44,898 bases of DNA from Barnesiella sp. GTDB taxonomy: Bacteria > Bacteroidota > Bacteroidia > Bacteroidales > Muribaculaceae. The notes below the pieces were generated by a model. The model worked only from the letters and a program-made list of their open reading frames with translations. It was not told where the DNA came from and did not search any database. Positions 34,679 to 43,937 of this stretch are shown one piece after another. The position numbers were made by a program, and so were the translations under genes. The DNA lies in assembly GCA_014801075.1 (NCBI GenBank), contig JAAVEW010000009.1, forward strand, positions 1 through 44,898, read 5' to 3'. Each line of letters starts with the position of its first letter. Positions within the stretch are counted from its first letter, which is position 1.

Positions 34679-34710
34679 CAAAAATACGACATGTTTAAAT
34701 ATTATGCAAT
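34679..34710 (-). promoter_or_regulatory. Fimbrial operon promoter candidate
   Basis: TATTTTTG (34679-34686, minus strand) matches TAnnTTTG, with ATTG (34707-34710) 20 bp upstream as a weak -33 box. The leader would be about 50 nt. Confidence 0.45.
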
Positions 34711-34755
34711 ATTCATACGAAATATTTACCTGTGCATTCATTTATATTTGGTATA

Positions 34756-34787
34756 TTTGGACATTGAGAGGAAAATCCGTATATTTG
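34756..34787 (+). promoter_or_regulatory. uvrB promoter candidate
   Basis: TATATTTG occurs three times (34743, 34752 and 34780). The last copy is preceded 20 bp upstream by TTTG (34756-34759), part of the second copy, giving a good TTTG-N20-TAnnTTTG. Transcription would start about 22 bp before the ATG. Confidence 0.6.
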
Positions 34788-34816
34788 TTGTTTGAAAAAA
34801 TCTTCCCTCTTCCGCA

Positions 34817-36874
34817 ATGAATTTCAAACTTAATTCAAAATATAAACCCACCGGCGACCAGCCACAGGCTATCGAGCAGCTCGCCAAAGGTGTCATAGAT
34901 AATCTGACCGCACAGACGCTTCTCGGCGTCACCGGTTCGGGCAAAACATTCACTATAGCCAATCTAATAGAGCGTGTCAACAAGCCCACTCTCATATTGA
35001 GCCACAACAAGACACTTGCCGCACAGCTTTACAGCGAGTTCAAGGCATTTTTTCCCGAGAACTCCGTGCAGTATTTCGTGTCGTACTACGATTACTATCA
35101 GCCGGAGGCCTACATTCCTTCGGTCGACAAGTATATCGAGAAGGACCTTATGATTAATGAGGAGATTGACCGCCTGCGACTCGCTACCACCTCCGCCCTG
35201 CTTTCGGGACGCCGCGATGTCATCGTGGTGTCATCGGTGTCGTGTCTCTACGGTATCGGTAATCCTGAGGATATCCACAGCAATGTGATTGACGTGAAGG
35301 TAGGACAGAAGATAGCCCGCAACGCATTCCTCCGCCGCCTCACCGAAGCGCTCTATTCGCGCAATGAGGTGGAGCTTTCACGCGGTACGTTCCGTGTGAA
35401 AGGCGACACGGTTGATATACGTCTCGCCTACGAGGAGATTGTTGTGCGCGTGGTATTCTGGGGCGATGAGATAGAGTCGATACAGACGTTGCATCCCATC
35501 GACGGCGTGTCGCTCGGCTCGCACGATGTGTTCAACATCTACCCTGCCAACATATTTGTCACCACACGTGAACGTCAGGCAACAGCGCTCGCCGATATGG
35601 AGATTGACCTCGGCAAGTGCGTCGACCTGTTCAACAAGGAGGGCAAACCCCTTGAAGCCAAACGACTCTACGAACGAACGAGCTACGACATAGAGATGAT
35701 TCGCGAGGTGGGCCACTGTCCCGGCATCGAGAACTACAGCCGCTATTTCGACCGCCGCGAACCGGGGGCACGCCCGTTCTGCCTTCTCGACTATTTCCCC
35801 AACGATTTCCTTACCGTCATTGACGAGAGCCACGTGACGCTACCGCAGATACGTGCGATGGCCGGTGGTGACCTTTCGCGTAAATGCACCCTGGTTGATT
35901 ACGGATTCCGCCTCCCCTCGGCTATCGACAACAGACCGTTGCGCTTCGAGGAATTTGAGTCACTTACGCCGCAGGTAGTATATGTCAGCGCCACTCCGGC
36001 CGATTACGAACTCGCTCGCAGCGAGGGTGTCGTTGTCGAGCAGATAATACGTCCTACCGGATTGCTCGACCCTGTAATCACCGTGCGCCCCACCCTCAAT
36101 CAGATTGACGACCTCATTATGGAGATAGACCGTCGCCGTGAACTTCACGAACGAGTCCTCGTCACCACACTCACCAAGCGCATGGCCGAGGAGCTCAACG
36201 ACTACCTCGGCAAACTCGACATCAAGGCGGCATATATCCACTCCGATGTCGACACGATGGACCGCATCAAGATTCTTGACGACCTTCGCGCCGGGGTGTA
36301 TGACGTGCTTATCGGTGTCAACCTGCTCCGTGAAGGTCTTGACCTGCCAGAGGTGTCACTGGTCGCCATACTCGATGCCGACAAGGAGGGATTCCTCCGC
36401 TCCCACCGTTCGCTGACGCAGACCGTGGGTCGTGCGGCGCGAAATCTCAACGGCACAGTCATCATGTATGCCGACAAAATCACCGACTCCATGCAGCTTA
36501 CAATCGACGAGACCAACCGTCGCCGCTCCATACAGCTTGCCTACAACGAGGCCAACGGCATCACGCCTACCGCCATCGTCAAGGCCCGCAACGCTCTTAT
36601 CGGATTTGAGTCAGACGAAGCCGGCGTTGAGACAGCAGCAGCCAAAACGCGGCAGGTACTCCCTTACGCGCAGGAATATCAGCCGGCGCAGGCCAATATC
36701 GCAGCCGACCCCGTACTCCCCTACATGTCGGACAAAGACCTGGAGGCGCATATCGAGAAACAGCGTGCCGCAATGCGCAAAGCCGCCAAGAATATGGAAT
36801 TTATCGAGGCTGCCCGCCTGCGCGACGAGATTCTGAAACTCGAAGAGATGCTTGCCAAGAGCGCCGAAAGCTGA
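34817..36874 (+). CDS. uvrB: Excinuclease ABC subunit B
   Basis: This 685-residue helicase-like protein verifies DNA damage in nucleotide excision repair with UvrA and UvrC. Walker A GVTGSGKT (37-44) and the beta-hairpin YYDYYQPEAY (90-99) are intact. The DEAD-like motif ESHVTLPQIRAMAGG and the helicase motifs toward the C-terminus (GRAARNLNG) are present. The UVR domain that binds UvrC ends the protein (about 645-682, EFIEAARLRDEI). The length is close to E. coli UvrB. It is divergent from the fimbrial operon. Confidence 0.98.
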   Translation: MNFKLNSKYKPTGDQPQAIEQLAKGVIDNLTAQTLLGVTGSGKTFTIANLIERVNKPTLILSHNKTLAAQLYSEFKAFFPENSVQYFVSYYDYYQPEAYIPSVDKYIEKDLMINEEIDRLRLATTSALLSGRRDVIVVSSVSCLYGIGNPEDIHSNVIDVKVGQKIARNAFLRRLTEALYSRNEVELSRGTFRVKGDTVDIRLAYEEIVVRVVFWGDEIESIQTLHPIDGVSLGSHDVFNIYPANIFVTTRERQATALADMEIDLGKCVDLFNKEGKPLEAKRLYERTSYDIEMIREVGHCPGIENYSRYFDRREPGARPFCLLDYFPNDFLTVIDESHVTLPQIRAMAGGDLSRKCTLVDYGFRLPSAIDNRPLRFEEFESLTPQVVYVSATPADYELARSEGVVVEQIIRPTGLLDPVITVRPTLNQIDDLIMEIDRRRELHERVLVTTLTKRMAEELNDYLGKLDIKAAYIHSDVDTMDRIKILDDLRAGVYDVLIGVNLLREGLDLPEVSLVAILDADKEGFLRSHRSLTQTVGRAARNLNGTVIMYADKITDSMQLTIDETNRRRSIQLAYNEANGITPTAIVKARNALIGFESDEAGVETAAAKTRQVLPYAQEYQPAQANIAADPVLPYMSDKDLEAHIEKQRAAMRKAAKNMEFIEAARLRDEILKLEEMLAKSAES

Positions 36875-36953
36875 CCGCAAAGCCAAACGAATTATATAAA
36901 GATATTTAAGTCATATATCCAACAGACTTATCCCTAACAAAAAACATCACGCA

Positions 36954-38960
36954 ATGTCACGAGGTATCAACGAACATAACACGCCGCAGTCACTCTTCCT
37001 CCCCACTTCAGCAAAGGAGGTGGAGGCTCTCGGCTGGGATTATATAGATGTAATACTCTTCTCGGGCGACGCTTACGTTGACCATCCCTCGTTTGGTGCC
37101 GCAGTGCTTGGCCGCGTGCTTCAGTCACACGGCTACCGCGTAGCAATAGTGCCCCAGCCCAACTGGCGTGACGACCTGCGCGACTTCCGTAAACTCGGAG
37201 CGCCGCGACTTTTCTTCGGAGTGTCGGCCGGAGCTATGGACTCGATGGTTAACCATTACACGGCCAACCGTCGCCGACGTTCCGACGACGCTTATACTCC
37301 CGGAGGGAAAGCGGGAATGCGTCCCGACTACCCTACTGTGGTGTACACTCGGATATTGCGCGACCTTTACGGCGACACCGTACCCATCGTGACAGGTGGC
37401 ATAGAGGCTTCGATGCGACGTCTCTCCCACTACGATTACTGGCAGGACGCTTTGAGACAGTCGATACTTGTCGATGCTCCCGCCGACATGCTCATGTATG
37501 GCATGGGTGAGAAAGGCATCATTGAACTTGCCGACTCGCTCGCCGCAGGAAAGAAGATTTCCGAAATCAAGGATATGCCGCAGACCGTGATGCTCCTTCC
37601 CGTAGAGGAGATGCCGGCAGCCGACGACAACAATATTATACTCCACCCCTGGAGCAGCGTGAGCAAATCGAAGCGCTGTCAGGCCGAGAATTTCAAGCAT
37701 ATCGAGCAGCAGAGCAACCGTCGCCACGGTGCCACCATATGGCAGCAGGTCGATGACCGACGCGTAGTGAAAGTCAACCCTATGTATCCACCCATGACCA
37801 CGGGAGAGATTGATGCGGCGTTTGACCTGCCATACACCCGTCTGCCCCATCCCCGCTACAACGGCAAGACAATTCCGGCCTACGAGATGATAAAGCATTC
37901 CATCAACATGCACCGCGGCTGTTTCGGCGGTTGTGCATTCTGCACCATCTCGGCCCATCAGGGCAAGTTCATCGCATCACGCTCCAAAGAATCAATCGTG
38001 CGCGAGGCAAAAGCCGTTGCTGCGATGGCCGATTTCAAAGGATATATCAGCGACCTCGGCGGCCCGTCGGCCAATATGTATGCCATGCGCGGCAAGGATG
38101 AAAGCATCTGCGAGAAGTGCCTGCGTCCGTCGTGTCTCCACCCCAAGGTGTGCCCCAATCTCAACACTGACCACAGCCGGTTGCTCGACGTATATCATGC
38201 CGTCGATGCACTCCCCGGCGTGAAGAAAAGTTTCATAGGCAGCGGCGTGCGCTACGACCTGTCGATGCATCCTACCGGCGACAAACGCATTGATGCCGTC
38301 AATGCCAAGTACAACGAAGAACTGATTGCCCACCACGTGTCGGGACGACTTAAAGTAGCACCGGAACATACTGAGCCCCACGTGCTCAACCTGATGCGCA
38401 AGCCCGACTTCGAACAGTTCTACGCATTCCGCGACATCTTCAACCGCGCGAATGCCAAGCACGGTCTCAATCAGCAACTTATCCCCTACTTCATATCCTC
38501 TCACCCCGGCTGCAAGGAGGTTGACATGGCCGAACTCGCAGTCAAGACGCAGCGCATGAACATGCACCTCGAACAGGTGCAGGATTTCACCCCCACCCCC
38601 ATGACTCTCGCCACGGAGATATATTACACGGGCATACACCCCTACACCGGCGAGAAAGTGTTCACCGCCCGCACCCCGGAGCAGAAACTCGCGCAGCGTA
38701 AATATTTCTTCTGGTATGACCGCAACTACCACAAGGAGATAGTAAGTTCGCTCAAGTCAATGCACCGCGACGACCTTCTCGCCATGCTCTATCCTCGCGG
38801 CATACCATCGGCCGGACCGCACTACGATCGACCGACCTCGCAGCGCGCTCAGCGCCCCGTACCGGCCGGCGTCCGTAACCGTGCAGGACGGCCCGACGAA
38901 AGAAAACGTGACGACAAGAGGCGCGACGACCGAAACCTAAACAAACATAACAAAAAGTAA
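36954..38960 (+). CDS. ygiQ: YgiQ-family radical SAM protein
   Basis: This 668-residue protein starts with SLFLPTSAKEVEALGWDYIDV (YgiQ N-terminal domain) and has a B12-binding-like fold region before the radical SAM core. The iron-sulfur cysteines are Cys323, Cys327 and Cys330 in CFGGCAFC. The motif SHYDYWQDALRQSI and the tail KVFTARTPEQKLAQRKYFFWY fit the family. A Lys/Arg/Asp-rich tail (about 620-668) is disordered. The reaction is unknown. It lies 79 bp behind uvrB and 21 bp ahead of the S9 peptidase. Confidence 0.93.
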   Translation: MSRGINEHNTPQSLFLPTSAKEVEALGWDYIDVILFSGDAYVDHPSFGAAVLGRVLQSHGYRVAIVPQPNWRDDLRDFRKLGAPRLFFGVSAGAMDSMVNHYTANRRRRSDDAYTPGGKAGMRPDYPTVVYTRILRDLYGDTVPIVTGGIEASMRRLSHYDYWQDALRQSILVDAPADMLMYGMGEKGIIELADSLAAGKKISEIKDMPQTVMLLPVEEMPAADDNNIILHPWSSVSKSKRCQAENFKHIEQQSNRRHGATIWQQVDDRRVVKVNPMYPPMTTGEIDAAFDLPYTRLPHPRYNGKTIPAYEMIKHSINMHRGCFGGCAFCTISAHQGKFIASRSKESIVREAKAVAAMADFKGYISDLGGPSANMYAMRGKDESICEKCLRPSCLHPKVCPNLNTDHSRLLDVYHAVDALPGVKKSFIGSGVRYDLSMHPTGDKRIDAVNAKYNEELIAHHVSGRLKVAPEHTEPHVLNLMRKPDFEQFYAFRDIFNRANAKHGLNQQLIPYFISSHPGCKEVDMAELAVKTQRMNMHLEQVQDFTPTPMTLATEIYYTGIHPYTGEKVFTARTPEQKLAQRKYFFWYDRNYHKEIVSSLKSMHRDDLLAMLYPRGIPSAGPHYDRPTSQRAQRPVPAGVRNRAGRPDERKRDDKRRDDRNLNKHNKK

Positions 38961-38981
38961 TTCAACCAAATAAATTTATTT

Positions 38982-41138
38982 ATGAATAAAACATTAACAA
39001 CTATTGCAATGGCTGCCATGATAGCAGGAGCAACCGGTTGCAGCTCGCAGAAAGATGACAACATCATCGAGCGCCCGGAGTTTAAAACGAGTGACGGTGT
39101 TTTCTCAATCGATGCTCTCGAAGCATTGGGACGCGTAAGCGATCCGCAGGTATCGCCCGACGGTAGCAAAGTGCTGTTCGGCATCTCCTACGAGAGCGTT
39201 GAGCAGAACAAGAGCAACAACGAGCTCTATGTAATCGACATCAAAGGCGGCGAACCGCAGCGTCTCACCACCTCGGCCGAATCGGAAAACTCAGCCGTAT
39301 GGATTGACGGCGGCAAGAAAATAGCCTACCTCGCATCGGACGGCGAGTCGACCCAGCTCTACGTGATGGGTGCCGACGGCAAAGGCAAAGCCAAGGTAAG
39401 TGATGTTGAAGGCGGTATCGAAGGCTTCCTTTTCTCACCCGATGAAAAGAAAGTGGTTATGATCGGCCGCGTTAAGTATGACCGCACCCCCGCCGACGTT
39501 TATCCCGACCTGCCCAAGGCCAACGCCCGTATCATCGACGACCTCCTCTACAAGCACTGGGACGAGTGGGTGACCGAGATACCTCACCCCTTTGTAGGCG
39601 ATTTCGACGGCAGCAAGGTGACCAACGTTACCGACATCATGCAGGACGAACCGTTTGAAGCCCCCATGCGACCCTTCGGCGGTGTGGAGTCTTTCGCATG
39701 GTCGCCCGACTCTCGTCAGCTCATCTACGTGAGCCGTAAGAAAACAGGTATGGAGTATGCACTGTCGACCAACAGCGACCTCTATCTCTACGACCTTGAA
39801 TCAAAGAATGTGGAGAACCTTACCGAGGGCATGATGGGCTACGACACAGCTCCCGCCTACTCTCCCGACGGCAAGTACGTGGCATGGCTCAGCATGGAGC
39901 ATGACGGCTATGAGAGCGACAAGAACCGTATCTTCATTCTCAACACTGCCACCGGCGAAAAGACCGACCTCACCGTCGACTGGGACTACACCGCCGACCT
40001 TATCGCCTGGGCCAAGGATGGCAAGAGCATCTATTTCACTGCCGCATACCTCGGTGAAGAGCCTATCTTCAACATCAATATCGACACCAAGGAGGTGAAA
40101 CCCGTGATGAACAACGCCGGATTGTATGACTATGCGGCCCTCTGCCCCGTCAGCGACAATCTCCTCGTCACCATGCGCCACTCCATGCTTCAGCCCAACG
40201 AGCTTTGCGTAGTTGAGAACGGCGAGGTGCGTCATCTCACCGATGTCAACAAGGATATCTTCTCTCAGCTCACCATGCCTACCGTGGAGAAAGTGCTCGT
40301 GCCTACCACCGACGGCAAGGAGATGACTACATGGGTCGTATATCCCCAGAACTTCGACCCCAACAAGAAATACCCCGCCATACTCTACTGTCAGGGCGGC
40401 CCGCAGCAGGCTGTCAGCCAGTTCTGGAGCTACCGCTGGAACCTCGCCCTCATGGCTGCCAACGGTTATATAGTGATTGCGCCCAACCGTCGCGGTCTCC
40501 CCGGCTTCGGTACTGAGTGGAACGCCCAGATTTCCAAGGACTACCCCGGTCAGAATATGAAAGACTACCTCGCTGCTGTCGACTTCATGAAAGAGAAACC
40601 CTATGTTGACGCCGAGCATATCGGTGCTGTAGGCGCAAGCTACGGCGGATTCTCGGTTTACTGGCTCGCCGGCAATCACGAAGGCCGTTTTGCATGTCTT
40701 ATCGCCCACGCAGGTATCTTCAATATGGAGACACAGTATCTCGAAACAGAGGAGATGTGGTTTGCCAACTGGGATATGGGTGGCGCTTACTGGGAAAAGG
40801 ATAATGAAGCAGCACAGCGCACATTCGCTTCATCGCCCCACCGTTTCGTTGACAAATGGGACACCCCCATTCTCGTAACCCACGGCGAATATGACTTCCG
40901 CATCCTCGCATCGCAGGGTATGATGGCGTTCAACGCAGCCCGTCTGCGCGGCGTTCCCGCCGAAATGGTTGTGTTCCCCGATGAGAACCACTGGATTCTC
41001 AAGCCCCAGAATGCTATCCTGTGGCAGCGCGTATTCTTCCGCTGGCTCGACAAGTGGCTCAAAGGCGTGGACTACACCAACCCCTCGCTTCTTGCCAAGA
41101 ATACCGCCGCAGCCGACAGTGCTGAAGTTCAGAAATAA
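38982..41138 (+). CDS. S9-family serine peptidase lipoprotein (dipeptidyl/acylaminoacyl type)
   Basis: This 718-residue protein has a lipoprotein signal with Cys20 (GATGC). A beta-propeller region (about 50-400) with WD-like repeats (SPDGSKV, SPDEKKV, SPDSRQL, SPDGKYV) precedes the catalytic alpha/beta-hydrolase domain. The triad is Ser553 (GASYGGF), Asp638 (EYDFRI) and His670 (ENHWIL). It probably removes dipeptides from oligopeptides in the periplasm. It follows ygiQ after 21 bp, and a strong terminator comes behind. Dipeptidyl peptidase V is the nearest known type; specificity is not deducible. Confidence 0.92.
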   Translation: MNKTLTTIAMAAMIAGATGCSSQKDDNIIERPEFKTSDGVFSIDALEALGRVSDPQVSPDGSKVLFGISYESVEQNKSNNELYVIDIKGGEPQRLTTSAESENSAVWIDGGKKIAYLASDGESTQLYVMGADGKGKAKVSDVEGGIEGFLFSPDEKKVVMIGRVKYDRTPADVYPDLPKANARIIDDLLYKHWDEWVTEIPHPFVGDFDGSKVTNVTDIMQDEPFEAPMRPFGGVESFAWSPDSRQLIYVSRKKTGMEYALSTNSDLYLYDLESKNVENLTEGMMGYDTAPAYSPDGKYVAWLSMEHDGYESDKNRIFILNTATGEKTDLTVDWDYTADLIAWAKDGKSIYFTAAYLGEEPIFNINIDTKEVKPVMNNAGLYDYAALCPVSDNLLVTMRHSMLQPNELCVVENGEVRHLTDVNKDIFSQLTMPTVEKVLVPTTDGKEMTTWVVYPQNFDPNKKYPAILYCQGGPQQAVSQFWSYRWNLALMAANGYIVIAPNRRGLPGFGTEWNAQISKDYPGQNMKDYLAAVDFMKEKPYVDAEHIGAVGASYGGFSVYWLAGNHEGRFACLIAHAGIFNMETQYLETEEMWFANWDMGGAYWEKDNEAAQRTFASSPHRFVDKWDTPILVTHGEYDFRILASQGMMAFNAARLRGVPAEMVVFPDENHWILKPQNAILWQRVFFRWLDKWLKGVDYTNPSLLAKNTAAADSAEVQK

Positions 41139-41219
41139 TCATAGCAGCTGACGCCGCCGGCGTCATGCAACCGGAAAACCGGACCGAAATCAACCTCGGC
41201 AATTCCGGGAATAATCCCT

Positions 41220-41261
41220 ACGGAGGGTGTATCGCAGTCGATATTACGATACACCCTCCGT
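41220..41261 (+). terminator. Terminator after the S9 peptidase
   Basis: CGGAGGGTGTATCG (41221-41234) pairs perfectly with CGATACACCCTCCG (41247-41260), 14 bp plus one more pair, followed by TTATATTT. A smaller hairpin GACGCC/GGCGTC lies at about 41152-41166. Confidence 0.8.
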
Positions 41262-41269
41262 TATATTTG
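41262..41269 (+). promoter_or_regulatory. Promoter box directly behind the terminator
   Basis: TATATTTG matches TAnnTTTG and begins where the terminator stem ends, so its -33 region would lie inside the stem. It would start transcripts near 41276, about 73 nt before the DUF6155 ATG. Confidence 0.4.
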
Positions 41270-41348
41270 GAGAGTGGGACCAATAATTTTTGTATATCTC
41301 CCTAACTTTTTGTTATTTTGTGATGTAAATTGTCAAGGAGCTATATAT

Positions 41349-41873
41349 ATGTCGAAAACAGCACTCAAAAAGGAACTTGCCGGATACACCAAGGAGCAGC
41401 TTATTGAAGTGGTTCTCGACCTGTATGCCTCAAGGACAGAGGTGAAAGAGTATTTTAAATTCTTTCTCAACCCCGACTCAAAAGCCCTTTTTGAAAAGTT
41501 TCATAAAGCTGCTGCCAAAGAGTTATCGAGAGTAAGGCGCCGCACCTCGAAGGCCCGTATATCGGTAGTCAAGAAACTCGTTAAAGAGTTCCGCAGTTTT
41601 CAGCCGGCCATGGAGTACACCTACAAGCTCTATGACGCTATTCTGATCAGCGCGCTCTACAACGAGTATTATTACTACTTCACCGAAACGCTCTTCAAGG
41701 GAATATGCACCATGGTCGACGACTACCTCGAACTGGCCGACAGCAACAACGAACTTGACACGGCGCTCGATGCCATTCATCGGATTATAAAGACGGACAG
41801 CATCGGAAGCCGTCACTTCAAACAGAGGATAGCCGACGTGTGTCAGGCTTATGTCAACAGAAAACGTATTTGA
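41349..41873 (+). CDS. DUF6155 family protein
   Basis: The 174-residue protein starts MSKTALKKELAGYTKEQLIEVV and is highly helical, Lys/Arg-rich, with no signal peptide. It resembles DUF6155, with EYFKFFLNPDSKALFEKFHKAAAKEL as a recognisable block. I prefer the ATG at 41349 over an upstream ATG at 41274: the longer N-terminus is unlike the family, and the promoter box at 41262 would start transcription after or at the upstream ATG. Function unknown. The porin gene follows after 10 bp. Confidence 0.8.
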   Translation: MSKTALKKELAGYTKEQLIEVVLDLYASRTEVKEYFKFFLNPDSKALFEKFHKAAAKELSRVRRRTSKARISVVKKLVKEFRSFQPAMEYTYKLYDAILISALYNEYYYYFTETLFKGICTMVDDYLELADSNNELDTALDAIHRIIKTDSIGSRHFKQRIADVCQAYVNRKRI

Positions 41874-41883
41874 TAGAATTTTG

Positions 41884-43863
41884 ATGAAACGATTACCCCT
41901 CATATTATTCGCGGGAATACTTGGCGCGGCTACCGTTGCGGCGCAGCAAAACCAATCGTCCAAAGCCTCGGATATAACCCAGAAGATAACCTCGTGGCGC
42001 ATACTTCCACCGCTCGGTGAACGACAGGAGGCTGCGGTCGACACACTGTTTCTCAACTACGGACAGCGTTCCGTTCCGTCGGCTCAGAGCATCGCCTACG
42101 CCACCACCGGCAATTCCGGCGGAGAAGGTTACAACCTTATTTATTTCGAGCGTCCTGCGGCCTCCGACTTCTTCTTCCGCGACGCGCTCAGTGCATGGTT
42201 GCCATCGCTCTCCACCCAGCGTTTCTTCAATACGCGCATACCTATGACTCTTGCTTCCTACAATTTCGGCGGAGGCAAGGAAACTGCGCAGGAGCGCCTG
42301 AAGGCTGATTTCTCAGGCAATATCAATCCTCGTGCGCAGGTAGGCGGTATGGTTGATTATCTCTACTCCAAGGGTTCGTACAACTATCAGGCGGCGAAGC
42401 ATCTTTCGTGGGGACTCTCTGGTTCTTACATCGGCGACCGCTTCGAGTTTCAGGGCTTCATTCAGCACTACAACGCTGTCGACAAGGATAACGGAGGTAT
42501 CACCGACGACCGCTACATAACCGACCCGGCTGAGATACAGGGCGGTAGCACTTCGGTCGACTATAAGACAATCCCCACCCGCCTGAGCGATGCCCACAAC
42601 CGCGTGGCCGGAACGCAGGTCTACCTCAATTCACGCTACAAAGTAGGTTTCTACCGCGATGTACTCGACGGTGACAGCCTAAAGCCGGAATACGTGCCTG
42701 TGTCAAGTTTCATCTGGACATTTGACTACAAGGACGCGCGCCACACATTCCGCAACCAGAATGCCGCCCAGGCCGGCGAATTCTGGGAGAACACCTATCT
42801 CAACCCGATGGAGACCAACGACAAGACTCACTACTACAGCGTCAGAAACACTGTAGGTGTCAGCCTCCTCGAAGGATTCCACAAGTATGCCAAGGCCGGA
42901 CTCGCCCTGTTCCTGACTCATGAATACCGCCACTACACTCAGCCGGAGGACACGGTCAACCGTCGTCTCCCTCTCCCCGAGACTCTTACACCACTGCCTA
43001 TCTCAAGCATACCCACCGAACAGGGTGAAAACTTCGTGTGGATAGGTGCGCAGCTCGCTCGCCGTCAGGGCCATATTCTCAATTATGATGCGACGGCACG
43101 TCTCGGCGTACTCGGTGAAGCAGCCGGAGAGGTTGGTCTCAACGGTAATATCTACACCCATATACCGCTGTGGGGCGACACCCTCAATGTGACCGCCTAC
43201 GGCGATTTCTCCAACACCACAGTGCCTTACCTGCTCAAGCACTACATCAGCAACCATTTCGCATGGGATAACGATTTCGGCAAGACACGCCGCCTGCGTG
43301 TAGGTGGCCGCATCAATCTCCCCCGCACCGCAACCACTATCAGTGCCGGTGTTGAGAATGTGCAGAATCTCGTCTACTTCAATGAGTTAGCGATGCCCAC
43401 CCAGTGTGGTTCGAGCGTGCAGGTATTCAGCGCATCGCTCGAACAGAACTTCGGTGTCGGCATTCTCAACTGGCAAAACCGCCTGACCTATCAGACATCG
43501 TCCGACGATGCAGTAATTCCCCTGCCTAAGTTTGCCATCTACTCCAACCTGTTTATAGCGTTCAAGGTAGCGAGTGTGCTCGACGTGCAGTTCGGCATCG
43601 ACTGCGACTATTATACAAAGTATAAGAGCGTTGCATATCAGCCCGCTACGATGGCTTTCTACAACCAGCGCGAGGTTGACTGCGGCAACTATCCATTTGT
43701 CAATGCCTATTGCAATTTCAAACTGAGCAAGACCCGTTTCTACGTCATGTTCTCTCACGTGAATCAGGGTCTTTTCGGCGGTAACCACTGGTTCTCCATG
43801 CCAGGCTACCCGCTCAATCCGCGTCGTTTCCAGATGGGTCTCTCTATCGACTTCGCCAACTAA
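41884..43863 (+). CDS. Putative outer-membrane porin (Porin_10-like)
   Basis: This 659-residue protein begins with a signal peptide (MKRLPLILFAGILGAATVAAQ). The rest has alternating amphipathic strands with many aromatic residues and Gly (RIPMTLASYNFGGGKETAQERL; GLSGSYIGDRFEFQGFIQHYN), and a C-terminal barrel strand (QMGLSIDFAN). It fits the Bacteroidetes 'putative porin' family. I start it at 41884: the ATG at 41851 adds MSTENVFDRIL before a clear signal peptide. Substrate unknown. The gap to DUF6155 is 10 bp. Confidence 0.87.
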   Translation: MKRLPLILFAGILGAATVAAQQNQSSKASDITQKITSWRILPPLGERQEAAVDTLFLNYGQRSVPSAQSIAYATTGNSGGEGYNLIYFERPAASDFFFRDALSAWLPSLSTQRFFNTRIPMTLASYNFGGGKETAQERLKADFSGNINPRAQVGGMVDYLYSKGSYNYQAAKHLSWGLSGSYIGDRFEFQGFIQHYNAVDKDNGGITDDRYITDPAEIQGGSTSVDYKTIPTRLSDAHNRVAGTQVYLNSRYKVGFYRDVLDGDSLKPEYVPVSSFIWTFDYKDARHTFRNQNAAQAGEFWENTYLNPMETNDKTHYYSVRNTVGVSLLEGFHKYAKAGLALFLTHEYRHYTQPEDTVNRRLPLPETLTPLPISSIPTEQGENFVWIGAQLARRQGHILNYDATARLGVLGEAAGEVGLNGNIYTHIPLWGDTLNVTAYGDFSNTTVPYLLKHYISNHFAWDNDFGKTRRLRVGGRINLPRTATTISAGVENVQNLVYFNELAMPTQCGSSVQVFSASLEQNFGVGILNWQNRLTYQTSSDDAVIPLPKFAIYSNLFIAFKVASVLDVQFGIDCDYYTKYKSVAYQPATMAFYNQREVDCGNYPFVNAYCNFKLSKTRFYVMFSHVNQGLFGGNHWFSMPGYPLNPRRFQMGLSIDFAN

Positions 43864-43876
43864 CCGACGTCGCGAG

Positions 43877-43904
43877 CCAACCAATTGCAGCGCAAGTTTG
43901 TTGG
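43877..43904 (+). promoter_or_regulatory. Stem-loop between porin and binding-protein genes
   Basis: CCAACCAATTGC pairs with GCAAGTTTGTTGG with one bulge and one mismatch, in the 74-bp gap. It may be a weak terminator or mRNA-stability hairpin. Confidence 0.4.
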
Positions 43905-43937
43905 TATAGAAGTACCTTACCATAAAATCAATACGTT

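Noticed and set aside
37125-37958. Leftward 277-codon ORF opposite ygiQ
   Set aside because: The ygiQ frame has the radical SAM cysteines in this stretch; the antisense protein has no recognisable domain.
39801-40709. Leftward 302-codon ORF opposite the S9 peptidase
   Set aside because: The peptidase frame keeps its triad and propeller repeats; the antisense frame is a by-product of GC-skewed codon use.
41274-41348. Upstream start adding 25 residues to DUF6155
   Set aside because: The added segment is hydrophobic and unlike the family, and the likely transcription start lies at or after it.
41851-41883. Upstream start for the porin gene
   Set aside because: It would place 11 residues in front of a textbook signal peptide and overlap the DUF6155 gene.
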